Origin: Zantedeschia hybrid cultivar
Lineage: Eukaryota; Streptophyta; Magnoliopsida; Alismatales; Araceae
Length of the DNA stretch: 64,000 nucleotides
Assembly (NCBI GenBank): GCA_030544215.1
Contig: JARZZO010000006.1
Location: forward strand, 48,336,501-48,400,500
Direction: 5' to 3'
Each line of letters opens with the position of its first letter. The first letter of the stretch is position 1. The position numbers and the translations under genes were made by a program. The notes beneath the pieces were generated by a model that was not told where the DNA came from, ran no database searches, and saw nothing but the letters and a program-made list of their open reading frames with translations. This document shows, one piece after another, positions 21,453 to 32,926 of the stretch.

Positions 21453-22090
21453 TGTTGGATGTAAATCTCGTCGGCAGGGATCAGGGTCTTCTTTCGTTTG
21501 CGATCAAAGGGCTGGAACTCGGTGGTCCCTGCAAAAGAGAACACCATTAGAGGGCCTCCGGTAATAATTCAGAAGATCTTCCTCCGATGCTTAAGTCAAA
21601 AGGTTGTAATGACATCAGCAAATTGAGGAGAATTTATCTCTGCAAAAGCGTATCTAGGTCGGTTGGACCAGGGGTCCTTTTATAACCTAATTTGGGACAG
21701 TTTCCGAACAAGAATCCAGCTCATTTTCTGCTTCGATTTGCTCAAAGGAGTGTGTGTCCTCTAGGAAGACCGGAAGACTCTCATAAATGGGGATCCAGTA
21801 TGGATGACGATCCATATCTTCCAACTAGATAGAATACATATCGGTTTCCGTCTCTGAGTCTTCGTGTTAGAGTCCAACACGTCCTAAGCTCCATGAAATA
21901 AGGGCCCATAAGATTCGTCCAATCAAAAATTAAGTTCGAAACTGCTCTTCATAGAAAGTGGGCCTCCCTGACAGGCATCCACGAAGCCGTGTATGTACTT
22001 GACGCGGGCCAGCCCATTATATTTTGAGTTGGCCGGAATCTTGTACCTTCAAGGAGAAAATGTACCCTGCTTCCAACTTCAAATAGATAT
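21453..22090 (-). repeat. Tat-type gypsy 5' LTR remnant
   Basis: It starts TGTTGGATG next to the primer site. A TATA-like TTATAAAAGG is on the minus strand at about 21673-21682. The far end is uncertain; I place it near 22090 where the sequence character changes. No second LTR or coding region is linked to it. Confidence 0.5.
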
Positions 22091-22690
22091 TAGATTTTTT
22101 TGCATATAACAACTCATGCAAATGTTGTAGTTAGCTTTAGGGTATACTATCCTCTGGGTTTTGTATGCCGTTTCTAAATTCAGAGTTCGAATTTGTGCTT
22201 TGAGTCTCGTCTGAATAGATTTTAGACATTGCAGCAGTTTTTTATTCTAATTTATGTAAACATGTTTTTATTAATGACAAAAAAACAATAGACGACATTA
22301 CTACTACATAAAAGGAATCATCTCTTTCCATCTTGCATTTATCTCTATTGCATGGACCAACTTTGAATAGCTAAAACAAGGAAAAACTATTTCATTTGAC
22401 AATGATACCAATAGGCATAGTATGGATTTGCTAATCAAAGTGTTTCCAAACGGATGCCCTACATATTTTCCTGATTCGATTTACGAAGTGCATTATACAG
22501 CCTTGTAAAGCGTCCAACATGTGTTCGAGTTATGGTCAACCTCATTCAGTAACATTTACCCACTCTTTTTCTTGAAGGATGGCTTTAGGTATTTATTTAC
22601 AAAATCTTTGTTAATAGGAAGAATTAAAATCTAAGTATTTAAGAAGCAAGGTTTTCGGAAGAAATCGTTTTGATATAATATGTTCTATTA
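22091..22690. other. Intergenic DNA, nothing recognised
   Basis: AT-rich sequence without long reading frames, RNA genes or clear repeats. Confidence 0.6.
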
Positions 22691-23283
22691 TCATTGTTCA
22701 TATTTATACTATATATATAAAATATAGTTCTTTTGTGGCACGTGTCAATATCAGATAATTCTATTTTTCACTAAAATTTTATCTCCTTCTCTCTCCGTTC
22801 CTTATTAATAATTTTATTTCTCTATCTCTCATCTCCCTCTCATTAATTCTCTCTCTTCTCTCCCTCTCATTAATTCACTTTTTCTCTCTCCCCCTCTCTC
22901 TCACGATCTCTCTCTCTCAACCCTACTTTGTAACAAAAACTTTTTATATGTAATAATAATAATAAATTTGATATTTATTATGATTATTAAGATAGTTTGA
23001 TAAGATACTCATAACTAATTTCATTATTAACGAGACCAGCCTCGCTCTTGTTTTTCTCTCAATCTATATTTCAATTGAATATAATAATTCCGAACTTTTG
23101 ATATTTATTAGACAACTAATCTAATATTCATAGAAAAAATATTAATATTTATGAACATATATTTTTCTATAATTATTTTCTTGTTCCTTCACAAAAAATA
23201 AAAAATTAACTTCACTTATATTAATTATAATTATTTCATTAAAATCTGTTAATTTACCGTGCATCCTGCCAGATTACAACTAA
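22691..23283 (+). mobile_element. Helitron-like element (non-autonomous, decayed)
   Basis: The left end has TC followed by ATACTATATATATAAAAT and then TTTTGTGGCACGTGTCA, a pattern common at plant Helitron 5' ends. The right end has CCGTGCATCCTGCCAG, resembling the CCGTGCATCGCACGG terminal hairpin with mutations. It is followed by CTAA and then T, fitting a CTRR end inserted in an A-T step. The inside is AT-rich with CT runs (22840-22920) and no coding. The start could be 22691 or 22698. Confidence 0.5.
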
Positions 23284-23549
23284 TTTAGAATAAAAGATGA
23301 AGAATCTGAAAGAAGTAATTATATCGCGCTTAGAACGCAGATAGCCCGTAGAGATAGAGTCATGGTTAATAAGGATGCCGTCACGTGTTTGCTCGATTGG
23401 GAGTGCTGGTATGTCTCTCATATGTAGAAGGAGAGAGAGTCCTGTTAATAGGAATGTCTCTAAAGGTAAATCCCTAGGGAAGCGGAGTCAGCTGGGTTGG
23501 TCATGTGCGGTGCAACCTGTCGCAAGTGCATGCTCCCTTCCCGTCCCAC

Positions 23550-23635
23550 CCAGGTCTCTCTCTCTCTCTTGTTCCCTCCCTTCCGTCTCTCTCTTGCCCT
23601 CCCCACCTCTTCTCCCTCTCACAACCCTTGGCCTG
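23550..23635 (+). promoter_or_regulatory. Pyrimidine-rich region upstream of the GT31 gene
   Basis: CT-rich sequence (CTCTCTCTCTCTTG and CCTCTTCTCCCTCTC) lies 180-260 bp before the chosen start. It resembles the Y-patch or 5'-UTR pyrimidine tract of plant promoters. No clear TATA box is seen between it and the Helitron-like element. Inference only. Confidence 0.4.
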
Positions 23636-23812
23636 TGCGTGTGCCCGGTGGTCCGTTTCCGGCAGGGCCGCCCCAGTCCTCCTAGGGAGACGCTGTTGCA
23701 TTTGCATTGGCATATGAACGAGGACAAAAAAGGAGGAGAGAGTGTGCGTGTGTTTGCGTGAAAAGGCGAAAGCGACCAAGCGGGGAGGAGGAGGGGTCGT
23801 CGGTGGGTCGCC

Positions 23813-25915
23813 ATGAAAGGCGGTGGCGGGGGAGGGGGCGGCACCGCTTGCCCCGCGGCGCACCAGAAAAGGGACCCCGACGATTTCAAGAAGCAAAAGA
23901 GCCGCCGCCTCATCTGGGATCATCTCCTCATGGGGATGGGTATGGGGATGGGGCTGGGCCGCTCCCCCACCGCCGTCCCTTTGCCTTCCCTCCACTCGGC
24001 CGCCCCGCCACCTCGCCGGGCGCTCCTCCTATTCCTCCGCAGGGCCATGCTCTCCGCCGCCCTCCTCCTCTCCGCCGCCTACGCCATCTATCTCCTCCAG
24101 GCGGCCTTGCCCTCCTATTGCCGCCTCTATTACGCCCACCAGCCGGCGCCGGAGGAGCAACGTAACGCCCAGACCGTAGTCCGCGCATCCGTCGCTCTCG
24201 CCACCCCCATCTCCGCCAACGCCTCATTTCTCCCTCCCCCACCACCAGATCTCCTGCGGCCGCCCACAACGCTGCCCGGCGATGGCAGCCATGGCGCCGC
24301 CGCCATTGTGTCTCCTACTCTTCCTCCTCCGCTGGAGGTCGCCGCGACGTCGCTCAGGCACGTCGTGTTCGGGATCGCGGCATCGGCGAGGCTGTGGGAG
24401 CAGCGAAAGGAGTACATCAAGGTGTGGTGGCGGCCGGGGGAGATGCGGGGTTGCGTGTGGCTGGACAAGGCCGTGAGGACCCCCCGGGGCGAGCAGGCCC
24501 TCCTTCCCCGCCTCCGCATCTCTGCCGACACTTCCCACTTCCCGTACACCCACCGGGGCGGCCACCGGTCCGCCATCCGCATCTCCCGCATCGTGTCCGA
24601 GGCCGTCCGCGACCTTCCCCGCGGCCCCGGCGACGACGAGGTCCGCTGGCTCGTCATGGGCGATGACGACACCGTGTTCGTCCCCGACAACCTGCTGCGG
24701 GTGCTCTCCAAGTACGACCACCGGCAGCCCTACTACATCGGCGCCGTCTCCGAGAGCCACCTCCAGAACATCTACTTCTCCTACGCCATGGCCTACGGCG
24801 GCGGCGGGTTCGCCATCTCCCGCCCCCTGGCGGAGGCGCTTGCCAGGGTGCAGGACCGCTGCATCGCGCGATACCCGGCGCTGTACGGGAGCGACGACCG
24901 GATGCAGGCGTGCATGGCGGAGCTAGGAGTGCCCCTCACCCGGGAGCCCGGCTTCCACCAGTATGACGTCTACGGGAGCCTGCTGGGACTGTTGGCGGCG
25001 CACCCCGTGGCGCCGCTGGTGACCCTCCACCACCTGGACGTGGTGGAGCCTGTGCTTCCCGGGGAGACGCGGGTGTCGGCGCTGAGGAAGCTGTTCGAGG
25101 GTCCCGTGCGGCTGGACTCGGCGGGGGTGATGCAGCAGAGCATCTGCTACGACGTGAACGCGGCGAGCGACCGCAAGTGGACGGTGGCCGTATCGTGGGG
25201 GTATGCCGTGCAGGTGGTGCGGGGGGTGATGTCGCCGAGGGAGGTGGAGATGCCCACGCGCACCTTCCTCAACTGGTACCGCCGGGCCGACTACACCGCT
25301 TACGCCTTCAACACCCGGCCCGTCGCCCGTAACCCCTGCCAGAAGCCCTTCGTCTTCTATCTCGCCTCCGCCGGCACCGCCGCCAACAGCACCGGCGCGG
25401 ATGGGGATGCGGCAGCCGCGACGACAGCAACGACGGTGACCCGTTACGCGAGGCACCCGGGAGAGAAGGCGCATCCGCCGTGCAAATGGAAGATGGAGGA
25501 GCCGTCGGCGGTGGAGAGGGTGGTCGTGTATAAGCGGGCCGACCCCCGCCTCTGGGACCGGGTAAGATTAATTACTATTTCTTTCTTTCTTTCTTAATTA
25601 ATTAATTGCTCTGTTTCATATCTCATCATACTGTCGCCTTCGTTTGATTCGCCGCAATCTGACAGCGAAAGCTTTCGCTTGTTGCTGTAATGGCGACGGC
25701 GGCAGCAGGGGTTGGGTCTCCCACTCCCTGTCTTTATGTATATGTATGCGTACTGATACGGTGTTGTGCTGTGTTGTGTCGTGGTGGGGTACGGTGGGCA
25801 GGCGCCGAGGAGGAACTGTTGCAGGGTGCGGCCGCGGGAGAAGGGCGACCGGACCATGACCATAGAGGTGGGTCTCTGCCGCGACGGCGAGATCAGTGAG
25901 CCCCATCAACCGTAG
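23813..25915 (+). CDS. GT31/fringe-related glycosyltransferase (DUF604), two exons
   Basis: The coding sequence joins exon 1 (23813-25561) and exon 2 (25802-25915) and gives 620 residues. It is a type II membrane protein. A Gly-rich and basic amino end is followed by a hydrophobic anchor (about 78-100) and a Pro-rich stem (about 140-175). The fringe-like catalytic domain starts near 181 (LRHVVFGIAAS). The metal-binding acidic motif GDDDTVF has Asp at 284-286. YGGGGFAIS (328-336), EPGFHQYDVYG (378-388) and HHLDVVEP (406-413) are family signatures. The carboxyl end has the Cys-containing APRRNCC, encoded by exon 2. Plant members of this family are predicted Golgi glycosyltransferases; acceptor and donor are unknown. 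Coding DNA is very GC-rich, unlike the flanks. The start could instead be a Met near residue 40-46. There are no breaks, so it is probably functional. Confidence 0.9.
25562..25801 (+). other. Intron of the GT31 gene
   Basis: 240 bp between GTAAGA (donor) and GTGGGCAG (acceptor). Splicing keeps the frame: Trp-Asp-Arg then Ala-Pro-Arg-Arg-Asn-Cys-Cys, the usual end of the family. Without splicing the frame ends at 25597 in low-complexity codons. The intron is T-rich, unlike the exons. Confidence 0.85.
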
Positions 25916-26984
25916 CTCTTTCTTCCTCATATTCTTCTCCTTTTCGTACCTGATTTTTTTTTTTTTTTTTTGCGTTCGTTTATTCTTCTTCTCTTGTGGC
26001 GTTTCCCACCCATCCTCCAAGTTAGGATTAAGCCCTTCTTCTTCTTTGCTGTTAATTTACTCTCATCAACTCCACCATATATCTTCGTGTATATGTGTGG
26101 ACTTTTAGCGAAATGAAAAGGGAAGAAGATAATGTAACTGTGGACGGAGTTAGGAAATAATTGATAGGGGTACAGAAGTCTTATCTCTCGAGAGAGCAAG
26201 TTTTGTTGTGTGGGAGTGGGGGCGAGGGGGTACAATCCACACCATTGGCGATGTACAGGTGCATTGTAATGCAGCTATTCAATTCCATTTTCCTTTTTAT
26301 ACACGTCTTGTGATCATTTTACGATGGCAGCAACACTTCGTGGCAGCAGCAGCAGCACCGCAACAGCGACCTAATCGGGTCTGTGGTCCCCATCGGAGTT
26401 GTTGTGTTGTGCGGAAGATCATGTCCCACAGAGAGAGAGAGAGAGAGAGTGAGTGACTTTGGGGCGCTTTGTTGTGGTAATTGGTCAGGTTGCGACTTGC
26501 GACAGCGTAGGAGATCTGCCTCACGGATTTATTTACCGAGTGCTTTTTGACCATTATTAACTCTGTTTGTATCATTGATGGACGAGATGGGAAAGCAAAT
26601 GGGTGATGGAATAGAGAGAGGAGAAGAGATTCTATGTAACAGAGGAGGAGGACGGGAGGGGAACTCTTTTTGTCCGAGCTCTACAGGAAGAGGGCGAGTA
26701 TTTTAGGGGGTGCAGTGCAGTGCGAGTGCGCGCGGTTCCCGAAAAAGCAGGGAGATGCTCGCCTGTGGTGCTTGTCGTCGTTGCGAAACAGCCTTCGCTG
26801 AGTTTTGCGCCTTCACAGGTTGGTTCCTCTTTCCGTCTTTTCCCTCCACCCTTGAGTATTCTCATTTCTCTGGTTAAACTATATGTTAAACTATATGTGC
26901 GCATAACTAGCTGGATCTCAAAAATCTTCCTTCTTCTGTTCACCAATTAACAACTTTTTGAGAGTGACACTTCGACCAAAAAAT
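25916..26984 (+). other. Region downstream of the GT31 gene
   Basis: It probably begins with the 3' UTR. Contains a T-run (25957-25972), a (GA)n repeat (26431-26449) and GA-rich sequence near 26610-26700. No perfect AATAAA signal close to the stop and no further gene was seen. Short open frames here are low-complexity. Confidence 0.5.
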
Positions 26985-27332
26985 ATTAGGATTTTTTGCA
27001 TATATACTCCACAAAAACATCTTAATTGCATGTATATCCCCCATTCTCACATATTAACATCAATACTTCTGCAATCTTCAAAATGTTATATTTTATATCT
27101 CTCAATCTAATGATTTGACATCAATATCCTTAAATTTACTAATACCTCCAACGATGTCATAATTTATGTAATATTTTTGACATGTTTCGTTGAAATTAAC
27201 TTAAAGTTTGACGGGAGGAATATAAATGGAACAATTTGAAGATTGTAGAGGTATTGATGATAATATGTGAGAATGGGGGTTATACATATAATTATGATAT
27301 TTTTGCGAGGTATATATGCAGAAACCTAAAAT
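26985..27332. mobile_element. MITE with about 110-bp terminal inverted repeats
   Basis: The left arm (from ATTAGGATTTTTTGCATATA) and the reverse complement of the right arm (ending TATGCAGAAACCTAAAAT) match over about 110 bp. Shared pieces include CCCCCATTCTCACATATTA and CAATCTTCAAA. The centre is short and non-coding. No convincing target duplication was seen, so the family (perhaps Mutator-like, from TIR length) is open. Confidence 0.7.
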
Positions 27333-28589
27333 CTTATGCTGTTTTATAGTAAATTTTGAAATAATGATTTTTCCAAAAACTTAACCTAACGGAAAGGTTG
27401 ATTTTAAAAGCTAGTTTAATTAAATTTAACATGGGAATCAGTCAAACTCTTTCAACACTATTTATTATTTAAAAGTAGTTTTATTTGCATAATTTACGGA
27501 TGGAGTAAACTAAAATATACCTTTCAGTCGGATGAATCACTTTTCGTAAGCAAAACAGAAAAAGGATGTGACGCGGACGCCTCACAGTATATAGAGAGAG
27601 AGAGAGAGACTGTGGAGAGAGAGATTTTTGTGTCCCGTGACGAGCGTAGTGAATGCCGCGCGGCGGGACCTACTCTCCCTCGTTGCCGTTGCCCTTTTTT
27701 GTCACGCTGTGGGGCTTTGATGGGCACGTTACTAACAACTCCGACTTTCTTCCTCAGGGGGCCCCATCCACCGCCTAGTGTTAATGTTGTCCGAGATCTG
27801 GCGTGGTCTTTTCCTTCTTTTGTTCAAAATGTCTGAGAACGGATGACCAACGTGTCCTCCTCTTATGCCACGTGTGCTTGCACAAGCAATTGTCGATTTT
27901 ACACATTTTGCCAGCAAGTTAGAAAGCCTTTCTATAGGGGGCCGAAGTAAAATAAAGTCGGATTTTGGTAAAGAATTTTTGTAGATATACTCAGTTGATG
28001 TATGGAATTGTTTATTTTCTCTTTTTATGAAGTTTTAGTAAATAACCCCCGGCCCTAAGAGTCGCCCGTACAAAAAAATCCATTGAATCATAAACCCTAA
28101 TGTGTAAGAGATTTGAGCAATGGTAGACTCGAGACTCGGGAGTTTTCTATGTATATAATGATGGCTGGTATATACATTTTAGAGTTTTCTGCATATATAA
28201 TTTTTTATGGAGTTATTTAGTATAAGATTATGTTTATTATGTTAATAATTTCACCCCATTCTATTACCATAAAAAATACTTCAATTATTATTTTATCTTG
28301 ATATTTTCTTAAATTATACTTCCTAATCTTAACTGTGAACTATAATTAAAATAATAGAATATTTGTAAACCCGACCCGCCTCCCAAATCGAAAGGATTCT
28401 TGTCCATAGACAGAAGATTCATCATTTGTCCAACTGCAGCTATATTTCTGACAGTATTTAACTTCAGGACGTGATCAAAAATAATTTAAAAATAAGATAG
28501 ATAAGATGATTCTACAAATAACCTCCTAAAGAGATTACATTTGTAAATTGTTTTATTTAGATATCTTATTGTTAATCTCAGTACTTTAA
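27333..28589. other. Intergenic DNA, nothing recognised
   Basis: AT-rich with a (GA)n run near 27593-27630 and a small GC-richer patch (27630-27870). No credible gene; the short frames there show no domain motif. Confidence 0.55.
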
Positions 28590-29075
28590 ATTTCGGGTCG
28601 CCATAGTTATTTTATTGCGCCAAGAAAAAAAAAGGGGATTAAGGGGACATCCCACCCTTCACCGGGAAGTATAACCAAAGTGGGAAGAAATCCCAAAGAA
28701 AACAATCCACCAAAAGACACCAAGGACGGAAACTAAAAGCAAAACAAATTGGCAGAGGCATGCAATAACTATATTCTCAAAGAAGGACAACCAATGGAGT
28801 CCAGTATGGTGCATGCGCGAGTCTTTTGAAGCAACATCGTCCAATCATCCCAATAGGAGATAGTCCCAACACTCCCAACGGAGGATGCATATGAAGCACG
28901 GCATCAGCAACTTGTTTAGCCTTGAGCGAGCAGATTTTTGCCGAGACCAATAACCAGTGGGCCGGTCCAGTATTACAACCCAATGATCGGATCTGACAAT
29001 AAAATAGTCCAGAAAAGCTTTGAGCCCACAGAAGACGGCCCATCTAGCGGCCTGACTCATGTCTAACCAGGGTAC
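28590..29075 (-). pseudogene. Possible LINE RNase H / 3' end remnant
   Basis: On the minus strand a frame around 29060-28845 reads like the RNase H domain of plant non-LTR elements (ARWAVFCGLKAFLDYF and IVRSDHWVVIL). The reading jumps frame to VADAVLHMHPPL and then ends in a hydrophobic tail and a CCCCTTTTTTTTT stretch before GCAATAAAA. Badly broken. The similarity is a recollection of pattern, not an alignment. Confidence 0.4.
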
Positions 29076-29089
29076 AAATTCCTTTATGA

Positions 29090-29560
29090 CTTCTGATCTT
29101 TAGGAAAGATTCACCCTCTCAGCAGGAGATCCCGACAGGCCTGAGAGAGTCTGACCTAGAACGGGATTACTCTCTGACCCCCCAGAATAAGCTCAGATTC
29201 AGTTTCCTCCCTAAGGATAGACCTCTCCTAGCATGGACTCGACTCTGAGATTATTTTAGGATTACTCTTTTTCGATTGGAGTCAGTTTGGGGCCTTGCAC
29301 CTCTATATAAAGATCTCGGAATCGTCCTTACGAGGTACGCTTTTTAGAGTCTAAGGTATGTGGTCTTTTTCAGAAAATTCTCAGTTTTGTGACTTAGACA
29401 TTAGAGAGGACTTGCCGGGAGTGCCCTGACATTGTTCTAGCATGGACCATTAGGTGACGTCCTTTTGATCGGAGATAACGATTTTTATCGTGATAAACAA
29501 GATTTCGACTCATCATCTTTTGACGTTGTCTGAAAAATCGTAACCAAAGAACATGTATCT
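29090..29560 (+). repeat. Probable gypsy LTR fragment with TATA box
   Basis: CTCTATATAAAGATCTC (about 29301-29317) is followed by R-U5-like sequence containing GACTTAGACATTAGAGAGG, comparable to GACTTAAGCATCGGAGG in the remnant at 21453-22090 read on the minus strand. Ends are not clear. Confidence 0.4.
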
Positions 29561-29640
29561 ATCTCTTCCTCGTCATTATGATCATACCAATCTTGCTTGT
29601 CTCCGTGATGATATTGTGGTGCCTCCCTGAGTCCTAATCT

Positions 29641-30200
29641 TGCCGATACAACTGAGCTCCATTAACCGTCCGTTGGCGAAGCCTGCATTTCTAATCGGAT
29701 TCGCCACCGCCACCAATGGCAACCACGCTTCCCCTCCCGTCTTCTATCTTGCCCGGCACCTGTAGGGCCATCGATCCAAGAGCCTGGGGACCTGGGCCTC
29801 CGCCAAGCTCTATAAGCTCATTGCTGCCCCCCTCCCCCTGCCGCCTCCATCGCCGCCCTCTGACGTCCACGAGTTCGCTGAGCTCATCAGCGCGGACCTT
29901 ACCCACCGCTTCAACGTCGACCTCCTCGACGACGCCCCGTGGCGCAGTTCCCCCAGATCTTGCTCCAGTACAGCCATGCCGACCCCAATGTACCGTGGTC
30001 AACCTTTACATCCACTTCGGGCAGCGTATGGTGTGGCCGCGCGGCCACACCGCTGGAGCGCGTGGGCAGTGTTCGGCGGGAGGAAATTCATCCTCGAGGG
30101 CCCCTGTGATGGCCTCCCCAATGTAGATGCCGTATTCTACTACACCCCCTAAGTCCTCCGCCGTGAAGACCTTCGACATTCACTTCGACGAGGAGGCCCC
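29641..30200 (+). pseudogene. Gene-like relic of unknown family
   Basis: A GC-rich block with protein-like segments spread over frames: HEFAELISADLTHRFNVDLL (about 29867-29926) and FGGRKFILEGPCDGLPNVDA (about 30070-30129), with an in-frame stop near 29762 and another near 30149. Codon character and frame jumps suggest a decayed or retrocopied host gene. I do not recognise the family. Confidence 0.4.
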
Positions 30201-30469
30201 TGATTGTTTGACATCATGTGTCGTTAAACATGCACGAACATCAACTTTAAATTCTAATTCTCACACATCATTATTTGAAAGTAGTAAGTAGTGAGATCAG
30301 GTCGGATCCACCGGGAGATAAAATTTTAACTTTGAAAGTCTTGAATTTTTATTGAAACTTAGAAAATGTGAAGTATTTGATTTTAAATAAACTAGGAAAT
30401 TTAGAATTAGGTGGCTAACTAAATATGTGAAATAAATTAGTTAAAAGGCCTGAATATCATTCATTAATT
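30201..30469. other. Intergenic DNA, nothing recognised
   Basis: AT-rich, no gene. It borders the left unit of the tandem duplication. Confidence 0.5.
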
Positions 30470-30762
30470 AAATACCTAATATAAAATAAAGGAAAAATCT
30501 AAGCTAAAACACCAATAATTCATAATTGAAAATTCAAAAGAACATTGTTAAACACCTAAAAATACGAAATGGGATTACAAACTCTCTAGTTTAAATATCC
30601 TTAAGAAATAAACAAGCCTAAACAACTCACTAACTAATAACTAGAAAATCAAAAATTAATAATGCAGCAAAAGGGCTTCGGTGGGCAATAAGGCCTCCTA
30701 TGAATGTGCTGGGTGCACTGAGGGTGCAGGGGCGCGGTGGACTGGCGCTGGGATGCGCAGGG

Positions 30763-31499
30763 TGTTGGGATTTCTCGGGTTTCTCGGGATCGCTCACGCA
30801 GCGGAAAATAAAATATTAAAACAGCGATCCGTTCCCGTTTCGAAAAACTAAAACCTACGATTATCGGATAATCGAAGTTCTCACCGTGTGCGGATTCGAA
30901 TCCGCAACCGTTCGGTTCCATCGGTGCGACACCGCAAGCCGCGCAAGTGCCAAGCCTCTAGCGAAGTCCACACGATCCTCCCCGTGACGGATATCCTCAC
31001 GTTCCTCGTTCTTCGCAGCCCACGAAACCTCCGTCGGTCGCCACAACGGGCGGACGATTTTCCGTCGAACGGGATTCGGAGAAGCGGCGGAGTAGATCTG
31101 GATCTGTCTAGACGCCAGAGAGAGAGAGAAACAGAGGAGGGGCGGCTAGGGTTAGCAGCAGCTTGGCCTGCTCAGCCCGTTCGCTATGTTTTACACTAAC
31201 TGCGCGGTTTTTCATAAAAACCCCCGGTTTATATAAAACCCACTTATTTATCCATCGCCTTGAGAATTATTTGCGTGTGACCCTCTAGGCCCAAGTACCA
31301 GTCCAGTTAATGGCCCAACAAGCCTAGTGACTCCTCACTGGCTTTATTAATCAATTAATAATCCTTTATTAATTAATTAATCAATCGAATTGATGTCGCA
31401 CATCGAATTCGACAGGGCCTCCGATCACGTTAGGTGCCCGCGTGAACCCGGAAGGTATTGGGGTTAAGTAACCCACTCTTTGAACCTTTCCGCCGACAG
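30763..31499 (-). repeat. Minus-oriented family-A LTR arm, unit 1
   Basis: Starts TGTTGGGATTTCTCGGG. It follows the LTR to GCCGACAG, then the sequence flips to the opposite strand. It contains a near-copy of the TGCGGATTCGAATCCGCA palindrome and the TATA-like box. Confidence 0.88.
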
Positions 31500-31895
31500 T
31501 CCCTGGTTAGGGCAGACGATAATATCGGGAAAGGAGTTTTCTGATATTCATCAGTGGCATCCAATCCAAGTGAGTCGACCGATTAGGGTTTGACAGCTCG
31601 CCATGTCCTGAGTTGACTCGAGAGCATTGTACGAATGAAGGATTATATCCACGCGGTAACTGTCGGCAGAAAGGTTCCAAGAGTGGGTTACTTAACCCCA
31701 ATACCTTCCGAGTTCACGCGGTGTTGCTTGGCACCCAACGTGATCGGAGGCCCGGTCGTATTCGTTGTGCGACATCAATTCGATTGATTAATTAATTAAT
31801 AAAGGGTTATTAATTGATTCATAAAGTCAGTGAGGAGTCACTGGGCTTGTTGGGTCATTAACTGGACTGGTAGTTGGGCCTAGAGGGTCACACGC
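31500..31895 (+). repeat. Plus-oriented family-A LTR arm, unit 1
   Basis: Starts at TCCCTGG, as in the middle of the LTR at 41590-41600, and ends at GGGTCACACGC where unit 2 begins. Part of it (about 31665-31745) is the reverse complement of about 31425-31498. Confidence 0.88.
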
Positions 31896-32188
31896 AAATA
31901 CCTAATATAAAATAAAGGAAAAATCTAAGCTAAAACACCAATAATTCATAATTGAAAATTCAAAAGAACATTGTTAAACACCTAAAAATACAAAATGGGA
32001 TTACAAACTCTCTAGTTTAAATATCCTTAAGAAATAAACAAGCCTAAACAACTCACTAACTAATAACTAGAAAATCAAAAATTAATAATGCAGCAAAAGG
32101 GCTTCGGTGGGCAATAAGGCCTCCTGTGAATGCGCTGGGTGCACTGAGGGTGCAGGGGCGCGGTGGACCGGCGCTGGGATGCGCAGGG

Positions 32189-32926
32189 TGTTGGGATTTC
32201 TCGGGTTTCTCGGGATTGCTCACGCAGCGGAAAAAAAATAAATTAAAACAGCGATCCGTTCCCGTTTCGAAAAACTAAAACCTACGATTATTGGATAATC
32301 GAAGTTCTCACCGTGTGCGGATTCGAATCCGCAACCGTTCGGTTCCGTCGGTGCGACACCGCAAGCCACGCAAGTGCCAGGCCTCTAGCGAAGTCCACGC
32401 GATCCTCCCCGCGACGGATATCCTCACGTTCCTCGTTCTTCGCAGCCCACGAAACCTCCGTCGGTCGCCGCAACGGGCGGATGATTTTCCGTCGAACGGG
32501 ATTCGAAGAAGCGGCGGAGCAGATCTGGATCTGTCTAGATGCCAGAGAGAGAGAGAAACAGAGGAGGGGCGGCTAGGGTTAGCAGCAGCTTGGCCTGCTC
32601 AGTCCGTTCGCTATGTTTTATACTAACCGCGCGGTTTTTCATAAAAACTCCCGGTTTATATAAAACCCACTTATTTATCCATCGCCTTGAGAATCATTTG
32701 CGTATGACCCTCTAGGCCCAAGTACCAGTCCAGTTAATGGCCCAACAAGCCTAGTGACTCCTCACTGGCTTTATTAATCAATTAATAACCCTTTATTCAT
32801 TAATTAATCAATCGAATTGATGTCGCACATCGAATTCGACCGGGCCTCCGATCACGTTGGGTGCCTGCGTGAACCCGGAAGGTATTGGGGTTAAGTAACC
32901 CACTCTTGGAACCTTTCCGCCGACAG
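32189..32926 (-). repeat. Minus-oriented family-A LTR arm, unit 2
   Basis: Second copy of the arm at 30763, with the same breakpoint and the same small deletion in GGTGCC..GCGTGAAC relative to other LTRs. Confidence 0.88.

Noticed and set aside
23488..24760. Long open frames on the minus strand and in other plus frames across the glycosyltransferase gene
   Set aside because: Products of GC-rich coding DNA; only the called frame shows family motifs and a sensible splice.
27612..27836. Small gene downstream of the MITE
   Set aside because: Short frame in GA- and CT-rich DNA, no motif, and overlapping frames of equal length on the other strand.
28590..28640. Poly-A tail of a LINE on the plus strand
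   Set aside because: The A-run is only 9 bases and on the wrong strand for the RNase H-like frame, so it does not support a tail.
29716..30126. Intact 136-residue gene at 29716
   Set aside because: The frame is Ser/Thr/Pro-rich shadow sequence; the more protein-like segments lie in another frame with stops.
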